A stretch of DNA of 64,000 nucleotides from Fictibacillus solisalsi (GTDB taxonomy: Bacteria; Bacillota; Bacilli; Bacillales; Fictibacillaceae), in the NCBI RefSeq assembly GCF_900103485.1, contig NZ_FNHW01000001.1, forward strand, positions 1,461,418 through 1,525,417, written 5' to 3'. The notes under the pieces are model-generated. The model was not told the DNA's origin, did no database searches, and saw nothing but the letters and a program-made list of their open reading frames with translations. How positions within the stretch are numbered: position 1 is the stretch's first letter; each line of letters opens with the position of its first letter. The translations under genes and the position numbers were made by a program. Below, piece after piece: positions 44,756-53,035 of the stretch.

Positions 44756-45751
44756 TTAATAGCTTACGTATACATCGTTCAATAAATCGGATGGTTCTGG
44801 GTACTCGCTGTCTTCACTGAATTTGACCGCTTCTTCGATCGCCAGATCAACAGCGTTTTCAATTTCGGCCAGTTCATTTTCAGCAAACATCTCTTTTTCC
44901 AACAAATATTTTCTGAAATTGATAATGGCATCCTTCGTTTCCTTATGTTCCTTTTTATCTTCTTCCACCTTATATTTCTGTGCATCTCCTTCAAAATGTC
45001 CGTAATTACGGTACGTGACACACTCGATTAATGTTGGCCCTTCTCCTCTTCTTGCTCGTTCGACCGCTTCTTCAGCCGCCTTATATACCGCCAGGATATC
45101 TTTCCCATCCACCGTAATTCCAGGAATATTGTAGCCGTGCGCCCGGTCAGCGATCGTTTTGCAGCTTGATGCATATGAGAATGGCGTGGCTTCTCCATAG
45201 CCATTGTTCTCGGCCACAAACACAACCGGCAGCTTCCAAATAGCGGCCAGATTTATACCTTCATGGAAAGTTCCCTGGTTGTTGGCACCATCACCGAAAA
45301 AGCAAACGCTTACATTATTCGTCTTTTTATACTTGGCAGTCAGTGCAGCCCCACAGGCTAAAGGAAAACCGCCTCCAACGATTCCATTCGCCCCAAGCAT
45401 ACCCTTATCAAAATCAGCGATATGCATGGATCCGCCTTTTCCTTTACAAAGCCCTGTCACTTTTCCATATATCTCAGCCATCATGCCATTCAGTCCGCAT
45501 TCCTTGGCAATGCAATGGCCATGTCCGCGGTGTGTGCTCGTAATGCTGTCATAGTCTGTAAGATGCGAGCAAACACCAACAGCAACCGCTTCTTCACCGG
45601 CATAGAGATGCACGAATCCCGGCAGCTTGCCAAGCGAGAACAACTCATGTACCTTATCCTCAAACTTTCTGATCTCGAGCATCTTTCGGTACATCCACTG
45701 CGCCCTGTCACTTGTTAAAGATTCTACGTTCTGACTTTGCGTCGCTTCCAT
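44756..45751 (-). CDS. acoA: AcoA, acetoin dehydrogenase E1 alpha subunit
   Basis: The 331-residue protein has the thiamine diphosphate-binding GDGANNQGTFHEGINLAAIWKLP motif (from about residue 170), GKGGSMHIAD and THRGHGH. Lengths and the short N-terminus fit acetoin rather than pyruvate dehydrogenase, and the neighbouring acoR and butanediol reductase agree. First gene after the sigma-54 promoter. Confidence 0.92.
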   Translation of the reverse strand: MEATQSQNVESLTSDRAQWMYRKMLEIRKFEDKVHELFSLGKLPGFVHLYAGEEAVAVGVCSHLTDYDSITSTHRGHGHCIAKECGLNGMMAEIYGKVTGLCKGKGGSMHIADFDKGMLGANGIVGGGFPLACGAALTAKYKKTNNVSVCFFGDGANNQGTFHEGINLAAIWKLPVVFVAENNGYGEATPFSYASSCKTIADRAHGYNIPGITVDGKDILAVYKAAEEAVERARRGEGPTLIECVTYRNYGHFEGDAQKYKVEEDKKEHKETKDAIINFRKYLLEKEMFAENELAEIENAVDLAIEEAVKFSEDSEYPEPSDLLNDVYVSY

Positions 45752-45801
45752 ACGTCAGCCTCCCTGTCTTCCTTTTTTTAAAAAACTTCACTTAATGATG
45801 T

Positions 45802-45817
45802 AGCAAGATCCATGCCA
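45802..45817 (-). promoter_or_regulatory. Sigma-54 promoter of the acetoin operon
   Basis: On the minus strand TGGCATGGATCTTGCT fits the -24/-12 consensus. Transcription would begin near 45791, 40 bases before the acoA start. Sigma-54 control of acoA is known from Bacillus subtilis. Confidence 0.88.
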
Positions 45818-45868
45818 ACTTGAAAAACCCTTTAGAAAAAGGATTTTGTTATATTAGGAAGAAAAAAA

Positions 45869-45913
45869 CGAGACAAAATGAGACGGTTGTCTCATTTTGT
45901 CTCGTTCTGTCTC
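45869..45913 (-). terminator. Perfect hairpin with phased GAGAC boxes: terminator and putative AcoR sites
   Basis: Two 16-base arms (CGAGACAAAATGAGAC and its complement, 45869-45904) enclose a GGTT loop and on the minus strand lead into TTTTTTT, a textbook terminator for the aldo/keto reductase gene. The same segment contains five GAGAC/GTCTC boxes at 45870, 45880, 45889, 45899 and 45909, spaced 9-10 bases, 53-96 bases upstream of the acoA -24 element. The boxes are therefore also candidates for AcoR binding. Confidence 0.7.
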
Positions 45914-45953
45914 TGATTGTTTTATGAGTTTATTAGTGTTTGCAAAACCGGCA

Positions 45954-46832
45954 CTATGCAATAGAAGTCGGTGAACCAAAGATTGTGGTGTACCCACTGA
46001 TTGAGCTTAAGATCCGTTCCGTATCTTCGTTATTCATCGAACCATAGCGCTCAACAGCATTTACAATTTTAGGGAACAGGTGAATATCTCCTGCACTGGC
46101 AAAACCAGCGATACCCGGGAAGGAAAGAACAAAGTGAACACAGGCATCAATGAGCTCTTGCTGATCGAAAGGCTCATACCATGTAGCATACTTCCGCTCT
46201 TGTCCTTCTTCCCAAGGTGCCTTTGCAATGGCTTTAATCACTCGTACTGCCACGTTTTGGCTGTTTGCTTCGGCCATTAGTTCATCAAACGCTGCCCGGT
46301 ATTCAGGCAGCGAATACATATAATAATTAAGCGGAAGCAAAACGGTATCGAATGAAAAGCGCTTTATGGCTTCCAAATGGGTTACCGGCGCTTGATGTCC
46401 ATGCCCGGTTACACCAATCGCTTTTACGATCCCTTCTTCTTTTGCTTCAACGGCTGCTTCCAACGCGCCTCCTTTTGCTGTGCATTTATCCAGCTCCTCG
46501 ATCGTTCCAACGGCATGCAGCTGAAGTAAATCCACTGAATCCACCCGCATCCGTTCCAACGAGCGATAGATTTCTTCCTTCGCTTTTTCTTTCGTGCGTT
46601 GTCCTGTTTTCGTTGCTAAAAAGATATCGTTGCGAACTTGGCTGATGATAGGCCCCAATCTCACCTCTGCATCTCCATAATCTGCAGCAGTATCAAAGTG
46701 ATTTATTCCATGATCCAGCGCATATGATATTGACTGATCCGCTTCTTCCTGCGTTACATTTCCCAAGCTTGCTGCTCCAAACATGACTACTGAACCTTCA
46801 TAGCCCAAACGGCCAATTTTACGTTTTAACAT
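45954..46832 (-). CDS. Aldo/keto reductase
   Basis: The 292-residue protein has the AKR fold: FDTAADYGDAEVRLG (catalytic Asp and Tyr, about 43-57), LATKTGQR (Lys), LLQLHAVG (His). It likely reduces aldehydes or ketones with NAD(P)H; the physiological substrate is not evident. The ATG at 46832 follows AAGGAGGG; the open frame upstream of it has no site. A single gene just upstream of the acetoin operon. Confidence 0.85.
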   Translation of the reverse strand: MLKRKIGRLGYEGSVVMFGAASLGNVTQEEADQSISYALDHGINHFDTAADYGDAEVRLGPIISQVRNDIFLATKTGQRTKEKAKEEIYRSLERMRVDSVDLLQLHAVGTIEELDKCTAKGGALEAAVEAKEEGIVKAIGVTGHGHQAPVTHLEAIKRFSFDTVLLPLNYYMYSLPEYRAAFDELMAEANSQNVAVRVIKAIAKAPWEEGQERKYATWYEPFDQQELIDACVHFVLSFPGIAGFASAGDIHLFPKIVNAVERYGSMNNEDTERILSSISGYTTIFGSPTSIA

Positions 46833-47002
46833 GGTAAAACCCTCCTTATTTGTGAGCTTTCCCTGGATAAAAAACACATTCTAAGGAGAAATGTAACCAA
46901 GCAACAGGAAAAAATCAAATGTTTAGACTTTTCAAAAAATAATTCTTAAGAATATGAGATATTCATATTTCAAAATAAATGTGTTTTCAGCACAATAAAT
47001 TG

Positions 47003-47041
47003 AAAAAACCTGCAGACATGAATCTTGTCTGCAGGGCCTTT
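47003..47041 (-). terminator. Terminator of the YitT-family gene
   Basis: CCTGCAGACA pairs with TGTCTGCAGG around a 7-base loop and on the minus strand TTTTTTC follows, 11 bases past the stop. Confidence 0.85.
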
Positions 47042-47051
47042 TCCCAAGTCT

Positions 47052-47924
47052 CTAATGAATATTATTCTTTCTGAAATTCCCGCCTTTGACTTCCGCTACG
47101 TCATAAACCGTTACAAAAGCACCTTCATCTATTTCGTTGATGATTTCTTTAATTTTGCTTTCCTCCAGGCGGTTGATCACGCACGTAATTTCTTTAAATT
47201 TTTCCTTTGTGTAACCACCATATACTTCATTATACGTAGCACTCCGGCCCAACCGGTCTCGAATGGTTTCTACCATTAATTCAGGTTCAGTGGTAATAAT
47301 TTTAAACATTTTTGAGCCGCTTAATCCTTCTTCAACAATATGTATCACTTTCGATGCAATGAAATATGCAATAGCTGACAGGATGGCCCCCTGAAGACCA
47401 AATACGAAGGAAACAAAAATAAACACAAATAAATTTAGGAACAGGATAAAATCACTAGTACCAAATGGTAATTTTCTTGAAAGTAATACGGCAAGCATAT
47501 CGATTCCATCCAAGGCACCGCCATTACGCAAAGCCAGACCCATTCCAAGCCCAAGAATGATTCCCCCGACAACCGTTATCAGCAAGGTGTCTCCTTCAAT
47601 AATTGCCGGCATATGATGCATAAGGCTTGTCCCAAGTGCAAGCGAAGCAATGCCAATTACGGAAAAAATCGCGAAGCTTCTTCCAATTTGTTGATACCCT
47701 AACCAGATAAAAGGAATATTGATAATCGCAATCAGGACCCCCAGAGGCAGATCAAATAACTCTGAACCGACGATACTAAGCCCCGTTACTCCCCCATCTG
47801 ATACGCTGTTGGGAATCAGAACAGTTTCCAGTCCATATGCCGCAATAAATCCTCCAATAATGATTGCCAAGCCCCGTAAAGTTAGCCATAGTGCTTTGTT
47901 TTTTCGTTTTCTAATCGTTCGCAT
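47052..47924 (-). CDS. YitT-family membrane protein (DUF161/DUF2179)
   Basis: The 290-residue protein has five to six hydrophobic segments (about 12-175) with NSVSDGGVTGLSIVG and NGGALDGIDMLAVLLSRK, the repeated YitT motifs, and a soluble C-terminal DUF2179 domain (about 210-285) with ITTEPELMVETIRDRLGRS. Members are inner membrane proteins of unknown transport function common in Bacilli. AGAGGATTG precedes the ATG. Confidence 0.87.
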   Translation of the reverse strand: MRTIRKRKNKALWLTLRGLAIIIGGFIAAYGLETVLIPNSVSDGGVTGLSIVGSELFDLPLGVLIAIINIPFIWLGYQQIGRSFAIFSVIGIASLALGTSLMHHMPAIIEGDTLLITVVGGIILGLGMGLALRNGGALDGIDMLAVLLSRKLPFGTSDFILFLNLFVFIFVSFVFGLQGAILSAIAYFIASKVIHIVEEGLSGSKMFKIITTEPELMVETIRDRLGRSATYNEVYGGYTKEKFKEITCVINRLEESKIKEIINEIDEGAFVTVYDVAEVKGGNFRKNNIH

Positions 47925-48033
47925 ATCAATCCTCTTTCATTCTTTGTCTGATTTAAGTGTAACATAAAGTGTTCTTTTATTACTTTTCCCAAGGATGGAA
48001 TGAAAGAGTCAAATGGGATAAAATGAGTTATTT

Positions 48034-48570
48034 TTACTCCTTGTACCCCACTGCAGTGCCTGCCAGGCAGTCATAAAGGGTTCGTTTCTTTTTATTATAG
48101 AAAGGGCTGATCAAGTAAATGGATATAAGGCCATAATCCGTTATTAGCAAAAAGGAAATGAACTCTTCGGAGTACGTGGAAGGCAAAATCATGTGCCAAA
48201 TCGTAAAATGGGCAAGTTCCCATGGCGCAAATTTTAAAGCGGTTCGAAAAAGCGATCGTCCAAGTCCAACTGGCAGACCTCTCTTGTCCCTGACGAGGAT
48301 TCCCATTTTCCTCTTTCCCCATGTCGCATGAAGATAGACTCCTTCATTTATCGCAAAATAAAGAGACACAGGAAGTGTAATTAGAAAAAATCCAGTCATT
48401 TCGGCAGAAAAAGGGCTTTCTCTGAATAAGGGCAAAAGCAAGGGCTGAGCAAAAAAAGAAAAACCAAACACCACCAAGAGATATGCCAAAATGAAAACAT
48501 AATCCCATAAAAAGGCTTTGATGCGCATGCTAAAGGGAACGTACTCATTCCTTTCAGGTCGATCCATCAT
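48034..48570 (-). CDS. RDD-family membrane protein
   Basis: The 178-residue protein has an RDD-like domain: RIKAFLWDYVFILAYLL at the first helix, ATWGKRKMGILVRDKRGLPVGLGRSLFRTALKF in the middle, and KKKRTLYDCLAGTAV at the end. There are four hydrophobic segments. RDD proteins may act in ion homeostasis; no function is assigned here. AAGGGGG precedes the ATG. Confidence 0.82.
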   Translation of the reverse strand: MMDRPERNEYVPFSMRIKAFLWDYVFILAYLLVVFGFSFFAQPLLLPLFRESPFSAEMTGFFLITLPVSLYFAINEGVYLHATWGKRKMGILVRDKRGLPVGLGRSLFRTALKFAPWELAHFTIWHMILPSTYSEEFISFLLITDYGLISIYLISPFYNKKKRTLYDCLAGTAVGYKE

Positions 48571-48644
48571 TTTATGCCCCCTTATCCCTCACACCGTATT
48601 TAATATACCTTATTTGTTTATAAAGGTATTATTTCTAATATCAA

Positions 48645-48672
48645 AAGAAAAAGACAGCTGTTATAAGCTGTC
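48645..48672 (-). terminator. Terminator of the M28 peptidase gene
   Basis: GACAGCT pairs with AGCTGTC around a 6-base loop and TTTTTCTTTT follows on the minus strand, 14 bases past the stop. Confidence 0.75.
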
Positions 48673-48685
48673 CTTCCATTATTCC

Positions 48686-50056
48686 TTAATCCACCGGACG
48701 GTTCTCAAAGGGATAATCAACCGGATTCTGGTTATAGTTTGGTCCTGGACGGGCAATCTGGAACGTTGATGTTGCGACAATTTCCGCTGTTTGCTTCAGC
48801 TTTTCCTTATCGATCTTGTCCAGGGTATCTTCAGGGGTGTGGTACCATGGCTCCACGGGGCTATGTATGAACAAAGCTGCTGGTATACCGAGTTCATGGA
48901 ACGGTTGATGATCGCTTCTTCCCAGTTTGCCATAAGGAATGGTTTCATACAAATGTGAGCTTGCCGTTGCGCCAAGATCAGTCACAAGGTTTTTGTTTCC
49001 GTCAATTGTATACATAATCAAGCCACCAAGCGGATGGTCAGCCCCGGCATCCCTTCCTCCGATCATATCCATCTGGAAATGGGCAACGATCCGGCTGGCA
49101 TCACTTGGTGTAAGACTTTCCGCATAGTGATAGGACCCCAAAAGACCTTTTTCCTCACCGCCAAAGGTGACAAACCGGATTTCCGTATCAGTAGGAATTT
49201 GAGAATACAGTTTGGCCAGTTCCAGCACACCGGAAACACCAGATGCATCATCATTTGCTCCCGGTCCGCCATGAACGGAGTCATGGTGTGCACCAATTAA
49301 TATGGTCTTGCCGGTATCCATGCTCTTCATCGCTTTTTTGGAGGAAATAACATTATAAGAGGTTTTTTCCTTTATTCCTGCACCAGTCACTTTGACATTT
49401 GCAGTGAGGGTTTCAGATTTTAAGCGCTCCACGAGTTCCAGCCCTTTTGCACGTGTTATGCCGACCGCCGGAATGTTCTGGCCGCTGGCTACCTGTCCAA
49501 ATTCATTCGAAGAACCAGTATTGTTGAACATAATGACGCCAATTGCTCCCCGATCCATCACGTTTTTCACCTTGTCCACAAACGTGAGATCCCCGCGTTC
49601 TACCAAGGCGATTTTTCCTTTTACATCACCAATTTCTGAAGGATTCGCCTTACCAACGTAAACCAGCTGGGCGGTTACATTCCCATTGACTGTTCCGGTA
49701 AACCCGTGAGGAGCCTCACCCAGATCACTGCCGTTGATGGAAGCAGAAACTGAATCAACTTCAAATGCACTGAACGTGTAAGGCTGAATTTTTGTTTCGT
49801 AACCGAGAGCTTTGAATTGTTTGCTGATATATTGCACCGCTCTCCATTCTCCCTGTGTGCCCGCTTCACGAGGCTGTTCAGATAAATAGGCAATTGTGTT
49901 GTACATTCGGTCCGCACTGATGGGCAATCCCGAGTCTTTCTTCGCTTCGCTGGAAACTGCCACGGTGTTTGGAGATGTTTTGGCGTAGACTGCCGATGTA
50001 CCCATAGACAAGGCCAGTCCTGCAGCAAGTAAGGAAACCATACTTTTTCGATACAT
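48686..50056 (-). CDS. Secreted M28-family zinc aminopeptidase with PA domain
   Basis: The 456-residue protein has a signal peptide (1-25, ending VYAK), a protease-associated insert (about 110-225) and the M28 zinc site: His258 in GAHHDSVHGG, Asp270 in GANDDASG, the Glu301-Glu302 pair in FGGEEKG, Asp330 in FQMDMIGG and a His in SDHQPFHELG. This is the architecture of the Bacillus leucyl aminopeptidase YwaD and similar exported enzymes that trim peptides outside the cell. AAGGGAGAG precedes the ATG. Confidence 0.88.
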   Translation of the reverse strand: MYRKSMVSLLAAGLALSMGTSAVYAKTSPNTVAVSSEAKKDSGLPISADRMYNTIAYLSEQPREAGTQGEWRAVQYISKQFKALGYETKIQPYTFSAFEVDSVSASINGSDLGEAPHGFTGTVNGNVTAQLVYVGKANPSEIGDVKGKIALVERGDLTFVDKVKNVMDRGAIGVIMFNNTGSSNEFGQVASGQNIPAVGITRAKGLELVERLKSETLTANVKVTGAGIKEKTSYNVISSKKAMKSMDTGKTILIGAHHDSVHGGPGANDDASGVSGVLELAKLYSQIPTDTEIRFVTFGGEEKGLLGSYHYAESLTPSDASRIVAHFQMDMIGGRDAGADHPLGGLIMYTIDGNKNLVTDLGATASSHLYETIPYGKLGRSDHQPFHELGIPAALFIHSPVEPWYHTPEDTLDKIDKEKLKQTAEIVATSTFQIARPGPNYNQNPVDYPFENRPVD

Positions 50057-50154
50057 GAACTCTCTCCCTTTTGGTTAAATTTTACTACTATTCTAGTATT
50101 TAGTAATTATGTCGTTTTGTAAATCAAAAGCCTGTGCCAAATTTCTACAAATAT

Positions 50155-51363
50155 CTACCCAGACACCGGAAGTTCTATATTTACTTTTGTTCCTCCATGT
50201 TCTCGTTTTCTAATATCCGCTATGCCCCATTCCATGCCAAAACCGTGCTTTAATCGCTTGTCCACATTTGCCAAGCCGATTCCTGTCGTCTGCTTCAGTT
50301 TTTTGGAAGGAAGTGACCGGGTCTGATCCTCAATGCCAATACCATCATCCAAAATTTCTATGATTACTTTATTGCGGGTTTGATAGGCATGCAGTGAAAT
50401 ATGTATCGGTTCGCCTGATGGCTCAAAACCATGCACAATGGCGTTTTCAATAATAGGCTGGATGGTGAAGATTGGGACTTGCATGGCTAGCAGGGGTTTC
50501 TCCACTTCCAGCTGAAAATCGATTTTATGGCGGTAACGTGTTTGCTGGATTAATAGATAGTTTCTGACATGCTCGATTTCTTCTTCAAAGGTGACGTATT
50601 GTTCGGTATTTTTCAGGCTGTAACGAAGGATTTTAGCCAACAGGTAGGTAACTTCCTGGGTTTGCTCGGCTTGCTCCATATAAGCGATGCGGGAGATCGT
50701 ATTGAGCGTATTGAATAGAAAATGGGGGTTGATCTGTGATTGAAGAAATTTAAGTTCTGTTTCTTTCAGATCGCGTTCCAGCTGAGTTCTGCGCTGTAGC
50801 TCCTTGAACAATTTATCGCTTTTACGGGACAGCTCCTTTTTAGTCAAATAGGCATCACATATTTTAACAATATGATTGGCAGTAACAAAGAGTAATTCGG
50901 CAATCGCTTCAATTTCGCTTTTTTTCTTGAAAAGCAGCTGATTGTAATGCGTCCATAGCTCCTCCGTATTCAGCTCCAATTGATTCTTGTCCATTCTCAT
51001 ATCAGAAATGGTGTTCAATTCTGTGTCGGTCATTAAGACCTGGCCGCAAAGAATGGCACCAATGTACCGTCCCCGCAGCACGATAGGCGCCGCAAAATCT
51101 ACCAATCCGGAATGACAGCGATGAAGAACAGGGCGCTGGCGCTGGGCAGCCATTCTTCCAACATATTCGTCTGAGAGCATGCAGCGGCGGAATCCTTCGG
51201 GAGAAGAACGGACATATCTACAAAAGCTTGTGAAGTTACTTGCTTCTGTTATGGGAACACCTGTCTCGTCACAAATCAAAACTGCGACACTGGTCGCATC
51301 CGCAAACTTGTTTTGGATTTCCTGCAATATACTGACATCCACCAAATCAAGCAGCTTTTTCAC
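50155..51363 (-). CDS. PocR-domain sensor histidine kinase
   Basis: The 402-residue protein has an N-terminal PocR ligand-binding domain (about 10-165) with clustered Cys residues (SFCRYVRSS, RRCMLSDEY, HRCHSGLVDFAAPI), a coiled linker, a LytS/YesM-type kinase domain with the phospho-accepting His in INPHFLFNTLN (near 214) and an HATPase domain (ENAIVHGFEP, DDGIGI, GIGLANV). There are no membrane segments, so sensing is cytoplasmic. PocR domains sense hydrocarbon derivatives such as 1,2-propanediol or glycerol, which fits the dehydratase genes next door. Start taken as GTG at 51363, 8 bases after AAGGAG; the GTG at 51372 overlaps the site. Confidence 0.87.
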   Translation of the reverse strand: MKKLLDLVDVSILQEIQNKFADATSVAVLICDETGVPITEASNFTSFCRYVRSSPEGFRRCMLSDEYVGRMAAQRQRPVLHRCHSGLVDFAAPIVLRGRYIGAILCGQVLMTDTELNTISDMRMDKNQLELNTEELWTHYNQLLFKKKSEIEAIAELLFVTANHIVKICDAYLTKKELSRKSDKLFKELQRRTQLERDLKETELKFLQSQINPHFLFNTLNTISRIAYMEQAEQTQEVTYLLAKILRYSLKNTEQYVTFEEEIEHVRNYLLIQQTRYRHKIDFQLEVEKPLLAMQVPIFTIQPIIENAIVHGFEPSGEPIHISLHAYQTRNKVIIEILDDGIGIEDQTRSLPSKKLKQTTGIGLANVDKRLKHGFGMEWGIADIRKREHGGTKVNIELPVSG

Positions 51364-51402
51364 TTCTGTCACTCCTTGTTATTTAAATATTCAGTCTCTT
51401 TT

Positions 51403-52173
51403 TCACATGATTTTATCAAAAGGAAGCCGATTTCGTTTTTCCTTGCGCAAGCTTTCATGATAGGTTCGGTATTTCCTTGGTGGTACTCCCTCGTGCTTGC
51501 TGAACACCCTGGAAAAATAATTGATGTCAGTAAAGCCGCATTGTTGGCTGATCTCTGTTATGGAAGAATGGGAGTGGATTAACAGCTCTCTCGATTTTTC
51601 AATCCGTTTTTGCGTAATATATTCAGTGACCGTTTTACCGATTTCTTGTTTAAACAGCCGGCTTAAATATTGGGGATGGAGAAATACATGGTCGGCAAGC
51701 TGTTTTAAGGAAAGTTTTTCGTCCAGGTTCATCTGAATATACTCTGTCACCGAATGAATGGCATCACTCGGGTTTTCTTTAGAAGCTATGGTTACAGCAT
51801 AAAAGCCCGTCTGTTCGGTTATTTTGGATAGTGAAGCAAGAATTTCTTTTGGACTTACGGGCTTTAACAGGAAATCCTCGACACCAATTTTTATCGTTTT
51901 AACGGCGTAATCAAAATCGTTATATGCGGTCAGTATAATGATTTTCACCTGTGGATACTGATCCTTCATTTCTGCAGCAGCATGGATCCCATCCATCACC
52001 GGCATTTTTAAATCCATAATGACGATATCTGCTTGCTCATTCCTCATCTGGTCTAAAGCAGCCCGTCCGTTTTCTGCTTCAAAACACCGGCCAAACTCCA
52101 GAGTGCTCCTGGAAACAATATCAACCAATACCTCCCGTTCCAAGGGCTCATCATCAACGACCATGATATTCAT
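51403..52173 (-). CDS. AraC-type response regulator, partner of the PocR kinase
   Basis: The 256-residue protein has a receiver domain (1-120; acidic pocket VVDDEP and phospho-acceptor Asp54 in IVIMDLKMP, Lys in LLKPVSP) and an AraC DNA-binding domain (about 150-250: LSLKQLADHVFLHPQYLSRLFKQEIGKTVTEYI). It is encoded 39 bases ahead of the kinase and both lie downstream of the diol dehydratase operon, which they probably control. Confidence 0.9.
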   Translation of the reverse strand: MNIMVVDDEPLEREVLVDIVSRSTLEFGRCFEAENGRAALDQMRNEQADIVIMDLKMPVMDGIHAAAEMKDQYPQVKIIILTAYNDFDYAVKTIKIGVEDFLLKPVSPKEILASLSKITEQTGFYAVTIASKENPSDAIHSVTEYIQMNLDEKLSLKQLADHVFLHPQYLSRLFKQEIGKTVTEYITQKRIEKSRELLIHSHSSITEISQQCGFTDINYFSRVFSKHEGVPPRKYRTYHESLRKEKRNRLPFDKIM

Positions 52174-52253
52174 TGGGTCACCACCTTTAAAGAGTTTTTT
52201 TATTTAGTATGGATGAAAGCGGATACAATTACAAGATAAGCAGTTCAGCAAAA

Positions 52254-52283
52254 GAAGACCAATCCGGTTTCCAGATTGGTCTC
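52254..52283 (-). terminator. Terminator of the diol dehydratase operon
   Basis: AGACCAATC pairs with GATTGGTCT around a 9-base loop and TTCTTTTG follows on the minus strand, about 15 bases past the last stop. It separates the dehydratase operon from the two-component system. Confidence 0.8.
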
Positions 52284-52297
52284 TTGCCACCTTTTTA

Positions 52298-52708
52298 TCA
52301 AGCCATAACCAATGCATCAGCGACAGCTTCGGCCACTTCAATATCCTGACTCACCGTCCCGCCGGAAACACCAACCGCGCCGATAATTTCATTCCCGGAC
52401 ACTAATGGAATTCCTCCCCCAAAAATGATGACCCGTCCACTGTTTGAGGTGTTTATTCCAAATAGCTCCCTGCCGTTTGCACATGTATTAGCCAGTGCAG
52501 CAGTAGGCTGTTTAAAAGCGACAGAGGTCCATGCTTTATTTAATGAAAGATCCACACTTACAAGAAGCGCATCATCCATTCGGTGGGTGGCAATGAGATT
52601 TCCGCCGCCATCCACAATGGTAATTACCATGGGTACACCAAGTTCCTGTGCTTTTCGTTCACCTTGTTCTATCATGGGTTTGACTGTCGATAAAGTAAGT
52701 TTTTCCAT
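52298..52708 (-). CDS. GlcG/HbpS-family (PduO C-terminal domain-like) protein
   Basis: The 136-residue protein has the family's VITIVDGGGNLIATHRMDDALL, LNKAWTSVAF and GVSGGTVSQDIEVAEAVADAL. This domain is found alone (GlcG, HbpS, which binds haem or corrinoid) or as the C-terminal half of PduO. Here it is the last gene of the B12-dependent dehydratase operon, so handling of cobalamin or haem is plausible; the adenosyltransferase half of PduO is absent. The second of two adjacent ATGs is best spaced from AAGGAGG. Confidence 0.82.
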   Translation of the reverse strand: MEKLTLSTVKPMIEQGERKAQELGVPMVITIVDGGGNLIATHRMDDALLVSVDLSLNKAWTSVAFKQPTAALANTCANGRELFGINTSNSGRVIIFGGGIPLVSGNEIIGAVGVSGGTVSQDIEVAEAVADALVMA

Positions 52709-52732
52709 CATATCCTCCTTATTCTCTTAGCG

Positions 52733-53035
52733 TTATTCAAGGCATAGCGGAAGGCCTTTTACCAATCTCGCCGCATTTTTCCCTCCCCATCGCTCCAGGC
52801 CCGCTGTACCATTCAGATAAGATTGACCCTCGGGAAGTTTTTCATGAAAAATCATGAACTGGTTTCCTTTTATGAGAATAGAAATGGGCAGTGAGGATGA
52901 GTGTTCCTGAGGTTCTGCCGAAATCCGGTAAGGAACACCTTCTTCTTCCAGGCCGGCACACATTTCTTTTAAAGAGATGGAAGATGACACTTTTTGGGAA
53001 ATAATAGGAACAAATACAGCTTTATGATCATCCAT
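52733..53035 (-). CDS. Diol/glycerol dehydratase reactivase small subunit
   Basis: The 100-residue protein begins with AVFVPIISQKVSSSISLKEMCAGLEEEGVPYRI and ends with GGKNAARLVKGLPL, like the PduH/DhaG/DdrB small subunits. It is shorter than the usual 115-125 residues. With the large subunit it swaps inactivated cobalamin out of the dehydratase. Its start overlaps the end of the large-subunit gene by 8 bases, so translation is coupled. Confidence 0.82.
   Translation of the reverse strand: MDDHKAVFVPIISQKVSSSISLKEMCAGLEEEGVPYRISAEPQEHSSSLPISILIKGNQFMIFHEKLPEGQSYLNGTAGLERWGGKNAARLVKGLPLCLE

Noticed and set aside
45752-45953. Reading the GAGAC hairpin only as a regulatory site
   Set aside because: The T-run directly after the stem on the minus strand makes termination of the aldo/keto reductase transcript the best supported role; regulation is kept as a second hypothesis.
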